64,000 nucleotides of DNA from Fibrobacter sp. (GTDB taxonomy: Bacteria; Fibrobacterota; Fibrobacteria; Fibrobacterales; Fibrobacteraceae). Positions within the stretch are counted from its first letter, which is position 1. The number at the start of each line of letters is the position of its first letter. Of the stretch, positions 42,152 to 50,215 are shown one piece after another. The notes beneath the pieces are model-generated. The model saw only the letters and a program-made list of their open reading frames with translations. It was not told the DNA's origin and did not search any database. Both the position numbers and the translations under genes were made by a program. The DNA lies in NCBI GenBank assembly GCA_024399035.1, contig JAKSID010000010.1:20099-84098 (forward strand). Direction: 5' to 3'.

Positions 42152-44002
42152 TTAGTCAAGAGTGTGAACCAAGAGACCGTCACGGAGCTTGGGTTCGAAC
42201 CAGGTGCTCTTAGGCGGCATGATTTCGCCAGCGTCGGCGATGTTCATGAGCTGGTCCAGAGTGGTCGGATACATTGCAAATGCGCAAGTGCATTCACCGC
42301 TGTCCACGCGCTTTACCAGTTCGCCAAGGCCACGGATGCCACCGACGAAGTCGATGTTCTTGGAGGTACGGGGATCGTCCACGTTGAAGAGGGGCTTGAG
42401 GATCAGCTTCTGGAGGAGTGCCACGTCAAGGCTGTCCACAGGACCGAGGTTCTTCAGGTATTCAGACTTGAAGGTGCAAGCATACCACTTGCCGCCCATG
42501 TAGAAGTTCACCTGGTTCTGCTTTGCGGGGCTCTGCATTTCGGGCAGTTCAGCAATGTCAAAGACCTTGGCCATTTCAGCCATGAGCTGTTCCGGAGTAC
42601 GGCCGTTCAAAGTCTTGAGAACGCGGTTGTAGTCAAGAATCTTCAGCTGGGTGCTGGGGAACAGGATAGCGAGATAACGGTTGAATTCTTCTTCACCAGT
42701 GTAGGTGCCAGCCTTCTTGGCTTCTTCGGCACGGAAGCTAGCAGCGCGAGCGCCTGCTGCACTGCGGTGATGACCATCGGCGATGTAGCTAACAGGAACA
42801 GCTTCGAAAGCCTTGCGGATAGCGGCGATCTTGGCGTCGTCTTCGATAACCCACACAGTGTGGCCAAAGCCATCAGCTTCGGTAACGAAGTCATAGGTGG
42901 GAGCAGTCTTGATAACGTCTGCCAGCAGTTCAAACTGACCTTCGTCGCGGTAGGTCAGGAACACCGGACCAGTGTTGGCGTTGGTGCCGAGAACGTGGCG
43001 GAGACGGTCTTCTTCCTTGTCGGCGCGGGTCAGTTCGTGCTTCTTGATGGTACCATTGAAATAGTCTTCTGCAGGAACGCAGCAAACCAGACCGTACTGT
43101 TCGCGGCCGTTCATGGTCTGGCGATAAATGTAAAGGCAGTCCTTCTTGTCGTGAGCGATAACGCCATCGGCAATCATCTTGTCCAGGTTTTCGCGAGCGT
43201 GGGCATAGACCTTAGGATCGTATGCATCCAGGCTGTCGTCCAGTTCCAGTTCGGAACGGGTAACGCGGAGGTAGGAGTGAGGAAGGCCCTGAGCCATTTC
43301 CTTGGCTTCAGCGCGGTTCATCACGTCGTACGGGAGAGCGGAGATGTTCTTGGCTTCGGCGGGGTCGACCGGGCGAAGAGCCTTGAACGGATAGATGTGC
43401 ATCATAGGTTTCTTTCCTTTGTGAGCTTCTTGAATTAAAACTTCGTCTTCGGCAATGAGGTTGTGAATAAATCCAGTCTTTGCGGCAATCCACTTTTTGC
43501 GTCTATGACTTACGATGACATAAGCTAGAATAAAAAAGATGGTTCCGCCGATGGCAGCAACAATTGTGATGCCAATTAAGAAGGCCAAAAGGTGGTCCGG
43601 AGCATTATGTGCCAAATTCTTGATCACGGTAACGCAATTCTTAAAGGAAAGGCCTTCCATTTCGGACAAAAAGTCAAAATTGATCTTGTCCGGTTCGATA
43701 ATTCTGCAACCGATATAATAACCAGCCGGGTAGAAGAACCCGAACTGGGTAAAGGGATTGGCCACAAAAGAAGATACAACGCCGGGGACCTTAGGCAGGC
43801 GGAAAGCTGCGCAGAAAGCCAGGGTCAAGAGAATTGCCACACCAATGGTGGGCCAAATGCCGATAAATACGCCAGCGAAGACGGAGAAGGCAACACGAAG
43901 GGCATCTTGGTTCTTGGGGAACATTCGATTGTAGTAGATTCTACTCAATCGCTTGATCTTCGGTTCCTGTCTTCTTTTGGGCAATTTATCAAACACGCTC
44001 AT
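42152..44002 (-). CDS. DUF2062-DUF1015 fusion protein
   Basis: 616 residues from ATG 44002. The first about 190 residues match DUF2062: RVAFSVFAGVFIGIWPTIGVAILLTLAFCAAFRLPKVPG, a second hydrophobic segment and a third (about 140-165), so it is membrane-bound. Residues from about 200 form a complete DUF1015 domain opening MMHIYPFKALRPVDPAEAKN and containing SYIADGHHRSAAG, a hallmark of the family. At residue 200 the codons are ATG-ATG with AAAGGA about 10 nt upstream (ATG 43405). A separate DUF1015 protein could therefore be made internally. The functions of both domains are unknown to me. I see no disruption at the junction. Confidence 0.85.
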   Translation of the reverse strand: MSVFDKLPKRRQEPKIKRLSRIYYNRMFPKNQDALRVAFSVFAGVFIGIWPTIGVAILLTLAFCAAFRLPKVPGVVSSFVANPFTQFGFFYPAGYYIGCRIIEPDKINFDFLSEMEGLSFKNCVTVIKNLAHNAPDHLLAFLIGITIVAAIGGTIFFILAYVIVSHRRKKWIAAKTGFIHNLIAEDEVLIQEAHKGKKPMMHIYPFKALRPVDPAEAKNISALPYDVMNRAEAKEMAQGLPHSYLRVTRSELELDDSLDAYDPKVYAHARENLDKMIADGVIAHDKKDCLYIYRQTMNGREQYGLVCCVPAEDYFNGTIKKHELTRADKEEDRLRHVLGTNANTGPVFLTYRDEGQFELLADVIKTAPTYDFVTEADGFGHTVWVIEDDAKIAAIRKAFEAVPVSYIADGHHRSAAGARAASFRAEEAKKAGTYTGEEEFNRYLAILFPSTQLKILDYNRVLKTLNGRTPEQLMAEMAKVFDIAELPEMQSPAKQNQVNFYMGGKWYACTFKSEYLKNLGPVDSLDVALLQKLILKPLFNVDDPRTSKNIDFVGGIRGLGELVKRVDSGECTCAFAMYPTTLDQLMNIADAGEIMPPKSTWFEPKLRDGLLVHTLD

Positions 44003-44110
44003 ACTGGGGCCAAAGATAGCAAAAATTTACATTCGGTATGTGACGTGGAACGATTTGTCACGATAAAGGGACGATTTTTCACGATAAATACTCAAAATAG
44101 ATGATTTTTC

Positions 44111-44118
44111 TACATTTA
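44111..44118 (+). promoter_or_regulatory. TAnnTTT-type -7 box before greB
   Basis: TACATTTA ends 6 nt before ATG 44124 with no Shine-Dalgarno, another leaderless-type arrangement. Confidence 0.4.
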
Positions 44119-44123
44119 GTCAC

Positions 44124-44591
44124 ATGAAACACTTGATTTCAAAAGAAGGCTTTGAAAAATACAAGGCGGAATGGGAACAGCTCAAGTACGTGGAGCGCCC
44201 CGCCATGATCAACCAGGTACAGGCCGCAGCCGCCGAGGGCGACCGCAGTGAAAACGCAGCCTACACCTACGGCCGCATGCGCGTCCGCGAAATCGACCGC
44301 CGCCTCCGCGAACTGGACCGCATTCTAGACGGAGCAAAGATCGTCGAAAACGCCGCCCCCGAGGACGGTTCCATCAAGTTTGGCGCCACCATCAAGCTTC
44401 GCGACATCAAGACCAAGCGCGAGCGCGTCTACAGCATCGTAGGCGAAAAGGAAATCGACCCGTTGCAGGGCAAGATCAGCATGAAATCCCCCGTTGGCGA
44501 GGCCCTGATGGGCAAAAAACAGGGCGAACAGGTGCAAGTGCAGGCTCCCCGCGGAACAATCACGTACGAGATTCTTGAGATTAATTATTAA
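44124..44591 (+). CDS. greB: Transcript cleavage factor, GreB-like
   Basis: 155 residues. Gre factors enter the RNA polymerase secondary channel and stimulate cleavage of backtracked transcripts. The N-terminal coiled coil carries EGDRSENAAYTYGRMRVREIDRRLRELDRIL, which is the GreB form (GDRSENA-x-Y-x-Y and R-EIDRR). The C-terminal FKBP-like domain follows (GATIKLRDIKTKRER, SPVGEALMGKKQGEQV). Asp and Glu at the coil tip (GDRSE) are the catalytic acidic pair. Normal length. An A/T-rich inverted-repeat tract follows. Confidence 0.9.
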   Translation: MKHLISKEGFEKYKAEWEQLKYVERPAMINQVQAAAAEGDRSENAAYTYGRMRVREIDRRLRELDRILDGAKIVENAAPEDGSIKFGATIKLRDIKTKRERVYSIVGEKEIDPLQGKISMKSPVGEALMGKKQGEQVQVQAPRGTITYEILEINY

Positions 44592-44593
44592 GG

Positions 44594-44682
44594 ACGAATT
44601 ACGAATTATGAATTACTAGAATAAATTAGGCGCCTTCGGCGCGATTATAAGTTTCGTAATTCGTAACTCATAATTCATAACC
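44594..44682. repeat. A/T-rich inverted repeat between greB and tatD
   Basis: Two imperfectly complementary arms (GAATTACGAATTATGAATTA-like at 44596-44620, and GTAATTCGTAACTCATAATTC at about 44659-44679) flank a GGCGCCTTCGGCGC hairpin. No T-run follows, so it is probably a repeat element rather than a terminator. Confidence 0.6.
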
Positions 44683-44686
44683 AAAT

Positions 44687-45580
44687 ATGTTTATCGATTC
44701 CCATTGCCATCTGGACGCCTACGAGGAATATTCCGGCGAAACACTGGACAGCCTTTTCGCAAGGTTGCAGGCCGCCACTGACGCCGCCCGCCTTCAAGCT
44801 AGCGGAGACAGCGTCGCCTTCCCTATTCCAGACTTGAGCAGTCAGAAGAGTTGGAGCAGCAGCAAGTCCGACGCGCCGGACCCCAACGTGCGTATGCCCG
44901 AGGCGTTCATCCATGTGGCATGCGACCCCAAGGACCTGACCCGAGGCGTGGAACTTATCGAGAAGTACCCTTTTGTGTACGGCGCCTTCGGAATCCATCC
45001 CGAGTATGTCAGCGACACCACTCCAGAGGACGAGGCGCGCGTTGCCGAATTACTGAAGCACCCCAAATGCGTTGCCTGCGGTGAAATCGGCCTGGACTAC
45101 CACTACGGAGCCGACAAGAAGGCGGAGCAGTGTAAGCTTTTTGAACGCCAGCTGGGCATTGGGATCGCCTCCGGAAAGCCCTTGGTATTCCACCTGCGAG
45201 AGGCCGACGACGACGCATTAGCAATCCTGCGAAATGCGGACCTGCACAACAGAAACATCCACGTCCATTGCTTTACAGGCACCCCCGAATTCGTAGAGGA
45301 ACTTTTAGCGCTGGACGCCAACGTGTTCATCGGTTTTACCGGCATCGTCACCTTCAAGAGTGCGCAAAACGTCCGTGATGCCGCGGCCCTGGTGCCCTAC
45401 AACCAGATTCTTCTGGAAACGGATTCCCCCTACATGGCACCTGTCCCCCATCGCGGAAAGACATGCCATTCCGGATTCATCCCCTACACCGCCCAGATGC
45501 TTGCGGACATAAAGAAAATACCTGTAGAAGAACTCTACAGGCAATGCCGCGTAAACACCCGCAACTGTTATTTTATATGA
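44687..45580 (+). CDS. tatD: TatD-family metal-dependent hydrolase with an insertion after the first motif
   Basis: 297 residues. TatD proteins are TIM-barrel metallo-DNases/RNases. Ligands are visible: HCH in DSHCHLD (6-8), Glu in CGEIGLDYHY, His in LVFHLREA, His in HVHCFTG and Asp in LETDSPY. About 45 residues (about 20-66: DSLFARLQAATDAARLQASG and a Ser-rich loop SSQKSWSSSKSD) are inserted between the first strand and the AFIHVACDPKDL segment. Usual TatD proteins are shorter here. The stop codon is the first base triplet of a 220-bp structured element that separates it from the convergent EAL gene. Confidence 0.92.
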   Translation: MFIDSHCHLDAYEEYSGETLDSLFARLQAATDAARLQASGDSVAFPIPDLSSQKSWSSSKSDAPDPNVRMPEAFIHVACDPKDLTRGVELIEKYPFVYGAFGIHPEYVSDTTPEDEARVAELLKHPKCVACGEIGLDYHYGADKKAEQCKLFERQLGIGIASGKPLVFHLREADDDALAILRNADLHNRNIHVHCFTGTPEFVEELLALDANVFIGFTGIVTFKSAQNVRDAAALVPYNQILLETDSPYMAPVPHRGKTCHSGFIPYTAQMLADIKKIPVEELYRQCRVNTRNCYFI

Positions 45581-45799
45581 CGCATGGGGCTCTGCCCCCT
45601 GGACCCCCGAACTCACAAAAGTCCGTGCAACCGAAGTTACCCGGACTTTTTCTCGTGTCTGAGGGGCGGAAACACACTTAGGAATTTATTCCTTAGTGTG
45701 GCCGGTCCCCGAATGGGGACGAGTAAACTCGCGCCTCAGTTTGTAGCAAAATAGAACAGCAGTAGGCAAAAACTTCGTTTGCCCAACCCCTCTGCGTCA
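45578..45799. other. Highly structured intergenic element with terminal inverted repeats
   Basis: The ends pair as TGACGCA (45578-45584) with TGCGTCA (45793-45799), extended by GGGG/CCCC. Inside lie several helices: GGGGctctgCCCC (45586-45597), AAAAGTCCG/CGGACTTTT (45617-45650), and a 9-bp stem 45659-45667/45731-45739 with one mismatch. That stem encloses a 28-nt hairpin (45673-45700), GTCCCC/GGGGAC (45705-45720) and a small GAG/CTC loop. GGCAAA/TTTGCC lies at 45764-45782. It has no coding potential. It may be a structured RNA or a small non-autonomous repeat element. Confidence 0.55.
45617..45651 (+). terminator. Probable tatD terminator within the structured element
   Basis: 9-bp stem AAAAGTCCG/CGGACTTTT ending in five T (45647-45651). 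Confidence 0.65.
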
Positions 45800-45805
45800 C
45801 TTAAA

Positions 45806-47788
45806 TTAACCGCGACAAACTGAGTCGACAGGCTTATAGTGTTCTTCCAGATATCCCTGGGCTAATTCCGGGGGCAAGGGCTTGCTAAAGTAGTAGCCCT
45901 GAATCAAGCGGCAACCTTCGGCACGCAAGAATTCCAGTTGTTCTTCCTGTTCCACGCCTTCGGCAATCAAGTCCAGGTTCAAGGACTTGGCAATACCTAT
46001 CACCATTCGTGCGAATGCGGCATCTTCTTCGTCCTCGGCCACGTGGTCCACAAAAGACTTGTCCATCTTCAAAGTATGGATGGGGAAACGCTTCAGGTAA
46101 GACAGAGAACTGTAGCCAGTACCAAAGTCATCGATGGAAATCTGGAGACCCATGCTGGACAAAGCCCTCATAATTTCGATGGTCTTTTCAGCTTCGCAAA
46201 CAGCGGTGTATTCCGTAATTTCAAGTTTCAGGTTCTTGGGGTTCAGCTTGGTTTCCAGCAAGACCTTCTTAATATCGTCCAGCATGCTATCCATAGCGAA
46301 CTGCTTTGCAGAGAAGTTCACAGCCACCTGGATATCCTCAAAGCCCATGTCCACCCACTTCTTGGCCTGTACACAAGCCATACGCAAAATCAAGGCACCC
46401 ATGGGAATGATCAAGCCTGTTTCTTCGGCAATGGGAATGAATTCAGCCGGAGAGATGTAACCCTGTTCAGACTGTTTCCAACGCACCAGTGCTTCGAAGC
46501 CTGCAATACGATTACCCTTGGTAATGTCGATGATGGGCTGATACATCAGCACAAATTCCTGTGCCTGAATGGCGCGGCGGATTTCAAATTCAAGCTTATA
46601 CAGCTTCATTGCCTTTTCGCGGATACCGCCGCTAAAGAACTGAATACCGCCATGGTTCACGCTCTTCTTCATTTCGCGAAGGCTAGAGGTAGCATTAGCC
46701 ATAACGTCTTCGACGCAATCCACATCGTTGTTCAAGGCCACTGCCATGGAAACACTGATATAGATGTCACGGCCCTCGATCTGCACAGGCATCTTGACCG
46801 CGTTATGGAGACGACGTACCAAGGGCAGGACCTCGGAATCGGCATCGCCACTCTGGATATTATGGAGAACAACGGCAAATACATCGGGGCCGATACGTGC
46901 AATAGTATCCGTGGGGCGGCACTGGGACTTGATTCGGTCTGCCACGATGCGCAAGACAGAGTCACCCACATTAATCGAGTAAGAGGTATTGATGGCGCCA
47001 AAGCTATCGATATCCAAAAGTGCTACGGCAAAAACGTAATCGGGGCGCTGCAGGCTGACATCCACATCGATCTTAAGCTTTTCCAAGAAGAACTTGCGGT
47101 TATAAACGCCAGTCAAGGAATCGCGGTAAGCGTAGAAATCCTGCTTTTCGGATGTGGTATGGTCAACGCATTCGTTAATCGCACCGATAATACGGATGGG
47201 TCGGCCATCATCGCTTTTCTGGATGTTACCAGAAATCTGAAGACTATGTTCAGTAGTCGACTTCTGGAGCAAGGTCACCTTCACTGTGAAATTCGTACCA
47301 TGTTCCATGGAGGAATTGAAGGCATCCTTAAAGTGAAGCCAGTCGCTTTCAAGAATATGAGCCTTGAGGAACTCGAAGGAATCGTCAACCTTGGAAGGAT
47401 CGGCCTTCAAAAGAGCCACAGCCTTCTGGGACCAGTAAACCTTACCCGTAGCCGCATCAAAAGTCCAGAAACCGCTGGCAGAAATGTCCACCATCATCTG
47501 GAACATTTCGTTCTTTTCAACCAGGTCCTTCTGGATATCGCGTACCGGGAGCGCACCCGTATGGGGCTGTGCAATCACCACGTCATGGCGCATCTTGCGG
47601 CGGCTGCCGATCAAGGGGAATCGGTAGGTAATGGCCACCACAATCAAGAAAATGTTTGCAAAGATATAGGGAACCACGAAAAGCACGTTGCTGGTGCTAT
47701 CGATGATTTCGGGAATGAATGCAGCAAAGAAAACCCCCGCAAAGAGCAGGAACAATCTTAAAATGATTTTCTCGTCAAATAGTCTCAT
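45806..47788 (-). CDS. Membrane PAS-GGDEF-EAL protein, likely c-di-GMP phosphodiesterase
   Basis: 660 residues from ATG 47788. Two membrane segments (about 8-28 and 34-56) precede a PAS-like domain (about 95-215: NEMFQMMVDISASGFWTFDAATGKVYWS). The GGDEF domain (about 220-385) is degenerate: the active loop reads GPDVF near residue 300 instead of GGDEF, so synthesis is unlikely. The EAL domain (about 395-645) keeps EALVRW, NFSAKQF, EITEY, DDFGTGYSSL, the Lys in LKMDKSFV and AEGVE, so hydrolysis of c-di-GMP is expected. A sensing PAS domain and membrane anchor suggest signal-dependent control. Confidence 0.92.
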   Translation of the reverse strand: MRLFDEKIILRLFLLFAGVFFAAFIPEIIDSTSNVLFVVPYIFANIFLIVVAITYRFPLIGSRRKMRHDVVIAQPHTGALPVRDIQKDLVEKNEMFQMMVDISASGFWTFDAATGKVYWSQKAVALLKADPSKVDDSFEFLKAHILESDWLHFKDAFNSSMEHGTNFTVKVTLLQKSTTEHSLQISGNIQKSDDGRPIRIIGAINECVDHTTSEKQDFYAYRDSLTGVYNRKFFLEKLKIDVDVSLQRPDYVFAVALLDIDSFGAINTSYSINVGDSVLRIVADRIKSQCRPTDTIARIGPDVFAVVLHNIQSGDADSEVLPLVRRLHNAVKMPVQIEGRDIYISVSMAVALNNDVDCVEDVMANATSSLREMKKSVNHGGIQFFSGGIREKAMKLYKLEFEIRRAIQAQEFVLMYQPIIDITKGNRIAGFEALVRWKQSEQGYISPAEFIPIAEETGLIIPMGALILRMACVQAKKWVDMGFEDIQVAVNFSAKQFAMDSMLDDIKKVLLETKLNPKNLKLEITEYTAVCEAEKTIEIMRALSSMGLQISIDDFGTGYSSLSYLKRFPIHTLKMDKSFVDHVAEDEEDAAFARMVIGIAKSLNLDLIAEGVEQEEQLEFLRAEGCRLIQGYYFSKPLPPELAQGYLEEHYKPVDSVCRG

Positions 47789-47949
47789 TAAATTAAACCA
47801 AATCCCTATCCACTCCTAATATATGCTTTATTTCACACAAAAAAAATTTTTTTTGCATTTTCGTAAAAAAAAAGTTATAAAAATTGGTTTTTCTTCAATT
47901 TGAGCCGTTTTGTGGCACAAATCAGTCACAATTCTGCCTAGTTTTTGCG

Positions 47950-47991
47950 AAAAAAAAGGCCCCAAGCCCGATTTTATCGTATGCTTGGAGC
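47950..47991 (-). terminator. Terminator after tRNA-Glu
   Basis: Stem GCTCCAAGC/GCTTGGGGC (one G-U pair, 47983-47991 with 47959-47967) followed on the minus strand by eight T (47950-47957). Confidence 0.85.
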
Positions 47992-47996
47992 TTTTA

Positions 47997-48069
47997 TAGT
48001 GCCAGAGGGACTCGAACCCTCGTTGCCGGCGTGAGAGGCCAGTGTCCTAGACCACTAGACGATGGCACC
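47997..48069 (-). tRNA. tRNA-Glu (anticodon CTC)
   Basis: 73 nt on the minus strand: acceptor GGTGCCA/TGGCACT, anticodon stem CTGGC/GCCGG with loop CTCTCAC, T-arm GAGGG-TTCGAGT-CCCTC. The anticodon CTC reads GAG. CCA is not encoded. Confidence 0.95.
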
Positions 48070-48133
48070 GAATTGTGTTTGCTATTTCAGCAGCGCCAAA
48101 TATAACAAACAACAATCAAAATGTCAGCGAAAA

Positions 48134-50059
48134 TTAGTCTCTGTAGAACAGGTCCATGTTGTTAACGACCGGAGTACCATTTTCAACGTTATTCACGAAT
48201 TCGTTGAACAGGGCGGTACGAGCATAGCCGCTAGAATTTGCAACTTCGTTCTGGGCTGCAGCCTTGAGAGCGTCGGCTTCGGGAGCCTTCTTGCTTTCGA
48301 CCTTGATCATCACAGCGCCGTTGTCGGTAGCGATGGCAGAAGACCATTCACCAACCTTAGCGTTCTTGATAGCCTTTGCGAAGTTTGCGTTGCTGTAGCC
48401 GAAGCCAGGAACGTAACCGTCAACAGAAGCGTTAGTTGCTTCGACCTTGACCTTTTCAACTGCAGTGGTAGAATCTTCGGCATTGATTGCCTTGACCTTT
48501 TCTGCAACAGAGTTCAGGTAAGCTTCGGCAGCGGCAGAAGCCTTGGCGCGGAGCAGGTTAGCCTTGATCTTGTCGAAGTAGAGTTCCAGGCTACGATCGC
48601 CAGCCTTGAGGTCGCCCACCTTGAGGGCGATTGCAACATACTTGTTGCTCTTCATGACCGGAGAAACCTTGCTTGCTTCCGGCGGCAGATTGTCGTTGGG
48701 CCAAGCGTAAGCAGAGAGACCCTTGAGGTAACCCATGCCTTCGATGTCTTCGCCGCGAGAGAGCCAGTTGGAGGTCTTGGATTCCAGGCCCTGTTCCTTG
48801 GCAGCGTCTGCGAAAGACTTGCCAGCGTCAACAGCGGACTTAACAGTGTTCAAGATACCTTCGAGGCTGTCGATGGTTTCGTGAGAAGCGCCGACCATAA
48901 GAAGGATGTGACCGACCTTAGCAAGTTCTGCACCGGTGGAATCCTTGGACTTGCCGTAGGACTTGATGATGTGGTAGCCGTACTGAGAACGAACCGGTTC
49001 AGAGATTGCACCGGAATCCAGAGCGAGAGCTGCCTTTTCAAATTCGGGAACATAGAGGCCGAGACCGGCTTCACGATCGAGGGTACCACCCTTTTCTGCA
49101 GAACCCGGATCTTCGGAAGAAATGCGAGCCATGTCTTCGAAGGTGGTAGCAGCGGAGGAGTCGGTAAGCTGGTAGTAAAGAGTCATTGCGTATTCACGAA
49201 TGCGAGCATCGTCGCCTTCGGTAGCCTTAACGACGATGTAGGCATATTCGAACTTGGCAACGTCCTTAGTCACAAAGAAGCTGTCCTTGTGGGCGTTGTA
49301 GTAGCCAGCGACCATAACGCTATCCACAGTCTTTTCGTCGGCAGCGAAATCAGCACCGTTAGCAACAGCAACCTTAAGATCGTATTCAGTCATACGACGT
49401 TCCACAGACCAGTTAGCTTCGAGAGTTGTCGGGTGGATAGAAGCGCCGACCAGGGCCTGCAGTTGGCGGGCCGGAATGGTGTTGGACTTGAGGTTGTCTT
49501 CGTACTGAAGCATTACGCCCCACTTGAAGGCTTCGGGAGTCTTGAGCCAAGCATCGTATTCTTCCTTGTTGAAGGTAGAATCGGTGAGGAACTTGGGCAG
49601 ACTGGCAATGTAGGCCTGAGAGCGCTGCATGAGGTCTTCCTGAGAGGTAGCCTGCTGCTGAATGCTATAAAGGCGGCTCTGGGCTTCCTGGACCAGGCGG
49701 GCGCGAACAGCGTCGGAATTGTTTGCAAATTCAGATTCCAGTTCTGCAACCGAGGCCTGAAGTTCGGCCTTTTCGTACAGGTCACCGAGGAGGATCTGGC
49801 GAACGAAGGACTGGAAGACTTCGTTACGAAGCTGAGTGTACTGCTCATCTTCGAGGTGCTGACCCTGGTACTGATTCTGAGTGATCATCTTGATACGGGA
49901 GTCGAATTCGGTATAAGAGATCTTTTTGTCGTTCACAACGCCAACCGGATAGCTGTGGCCCTGGTTAGGAACACGGTCCATAGCCAACAGGCCAACTACG
50001 ATACCTGCGGCAAAGAGAATAATAATCCACTTGGCTTTTTCATTAATCCACGTTAACAT
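48134..50059 (-). CDS. ppiD: PpiD-like membrane-anchored periplasmic chaperone/peptidyl-prolyl isomerase
   Basis: 641 residues from ATG 50059 (MLTWINEKAKWIIILFAAG), with GGAG upstream. One membrane anchor near the start is followed by an SurA-N/PpiD-like helical domain (about 35-215). A parvulin domain (about 240-380) carries DMARISSEDPGSAEKGGTL and QYGYHIIKS. A second, weaker parvulin-like part and a helical end follow. PpiD assists outer membrane and secreted protein folding at the exit of the Sec translocon. This fits the many exported proteins in the window. The tRNA-Glu lies beyond its 3' end. Confidence 0.88.
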   Translation of the reverse strand: MLTWINEKAKWIIILFAAGIVVGLLAMDRVPNQGHSYPVGVVNDKKISYTEFDSRIKMITQNQYQGQHLEDEQYTQLRNEVFQSFVRQILLGDLYEKAELQASVAELESEFANNSDAVRARLVQEAQSRLYSIQQQATSQEDLMQRSQAYIASLPKFLTDSTFNKEEYDAWLKTPEAFKWGVMLQYEDNLKSNTIPARQLQALVGASIHPTTLEANWSVERRMTEYDLKVAVANGADFAADEKTVDSVMVAGYYNAHKDSFFVTKDVAKFEYAYIVVKATEGDDARIREYAMTLYYQLTDSSAATTFEDMARISSEDPGSAEKGGTLDREAGLGLYVPEFEKAALALDSGAISEPVRSQYGYHIIKSYGKSKDSTGAELAKVGHILLMVGASHETIDSLEGILNTVKSAVDAGKSFADAAKEQGLESKTSNWLSRGEDIEGMGYLKGLSAYAWPNDNLPPEASKVSPVMKSNKYVAIALKVGDLKAGDRSLELYFDKIKANLLRAKASAAAEAYLNSVAEKVKAINAEDSTTAVEKVKVEATNASVDGYVPGFGYSNANFAKAIKNAKVGEWSSAIATDNGAVMIKVESKKAPEADALKAAAQNEVANSSGYARTALFNEFVNNVENGTPVVNNMDLFYRD

Positions 50060-50215
50060 AGAGTAGACTCCATTAGAATTTAATGGCAGCAAATTTAGTC
50101 AATTTTTTCTGATTTGTTTTATTTTTCGGTTATTTAGCACCAATTAATGCCGAAATACTCCTTTTTTTCTATTTATTGGGTATCCAAAATTAAAGTTTTA
50201 AAACGGAGTTTACTC

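Noticed and set aside
48062..50056. 664-codon plus-strand frame overlapping tRNA-Glu and ppiD
   Set aside because: It would read through a tRNA gene in antisense and lacks an RBS; ppiD is well supported.
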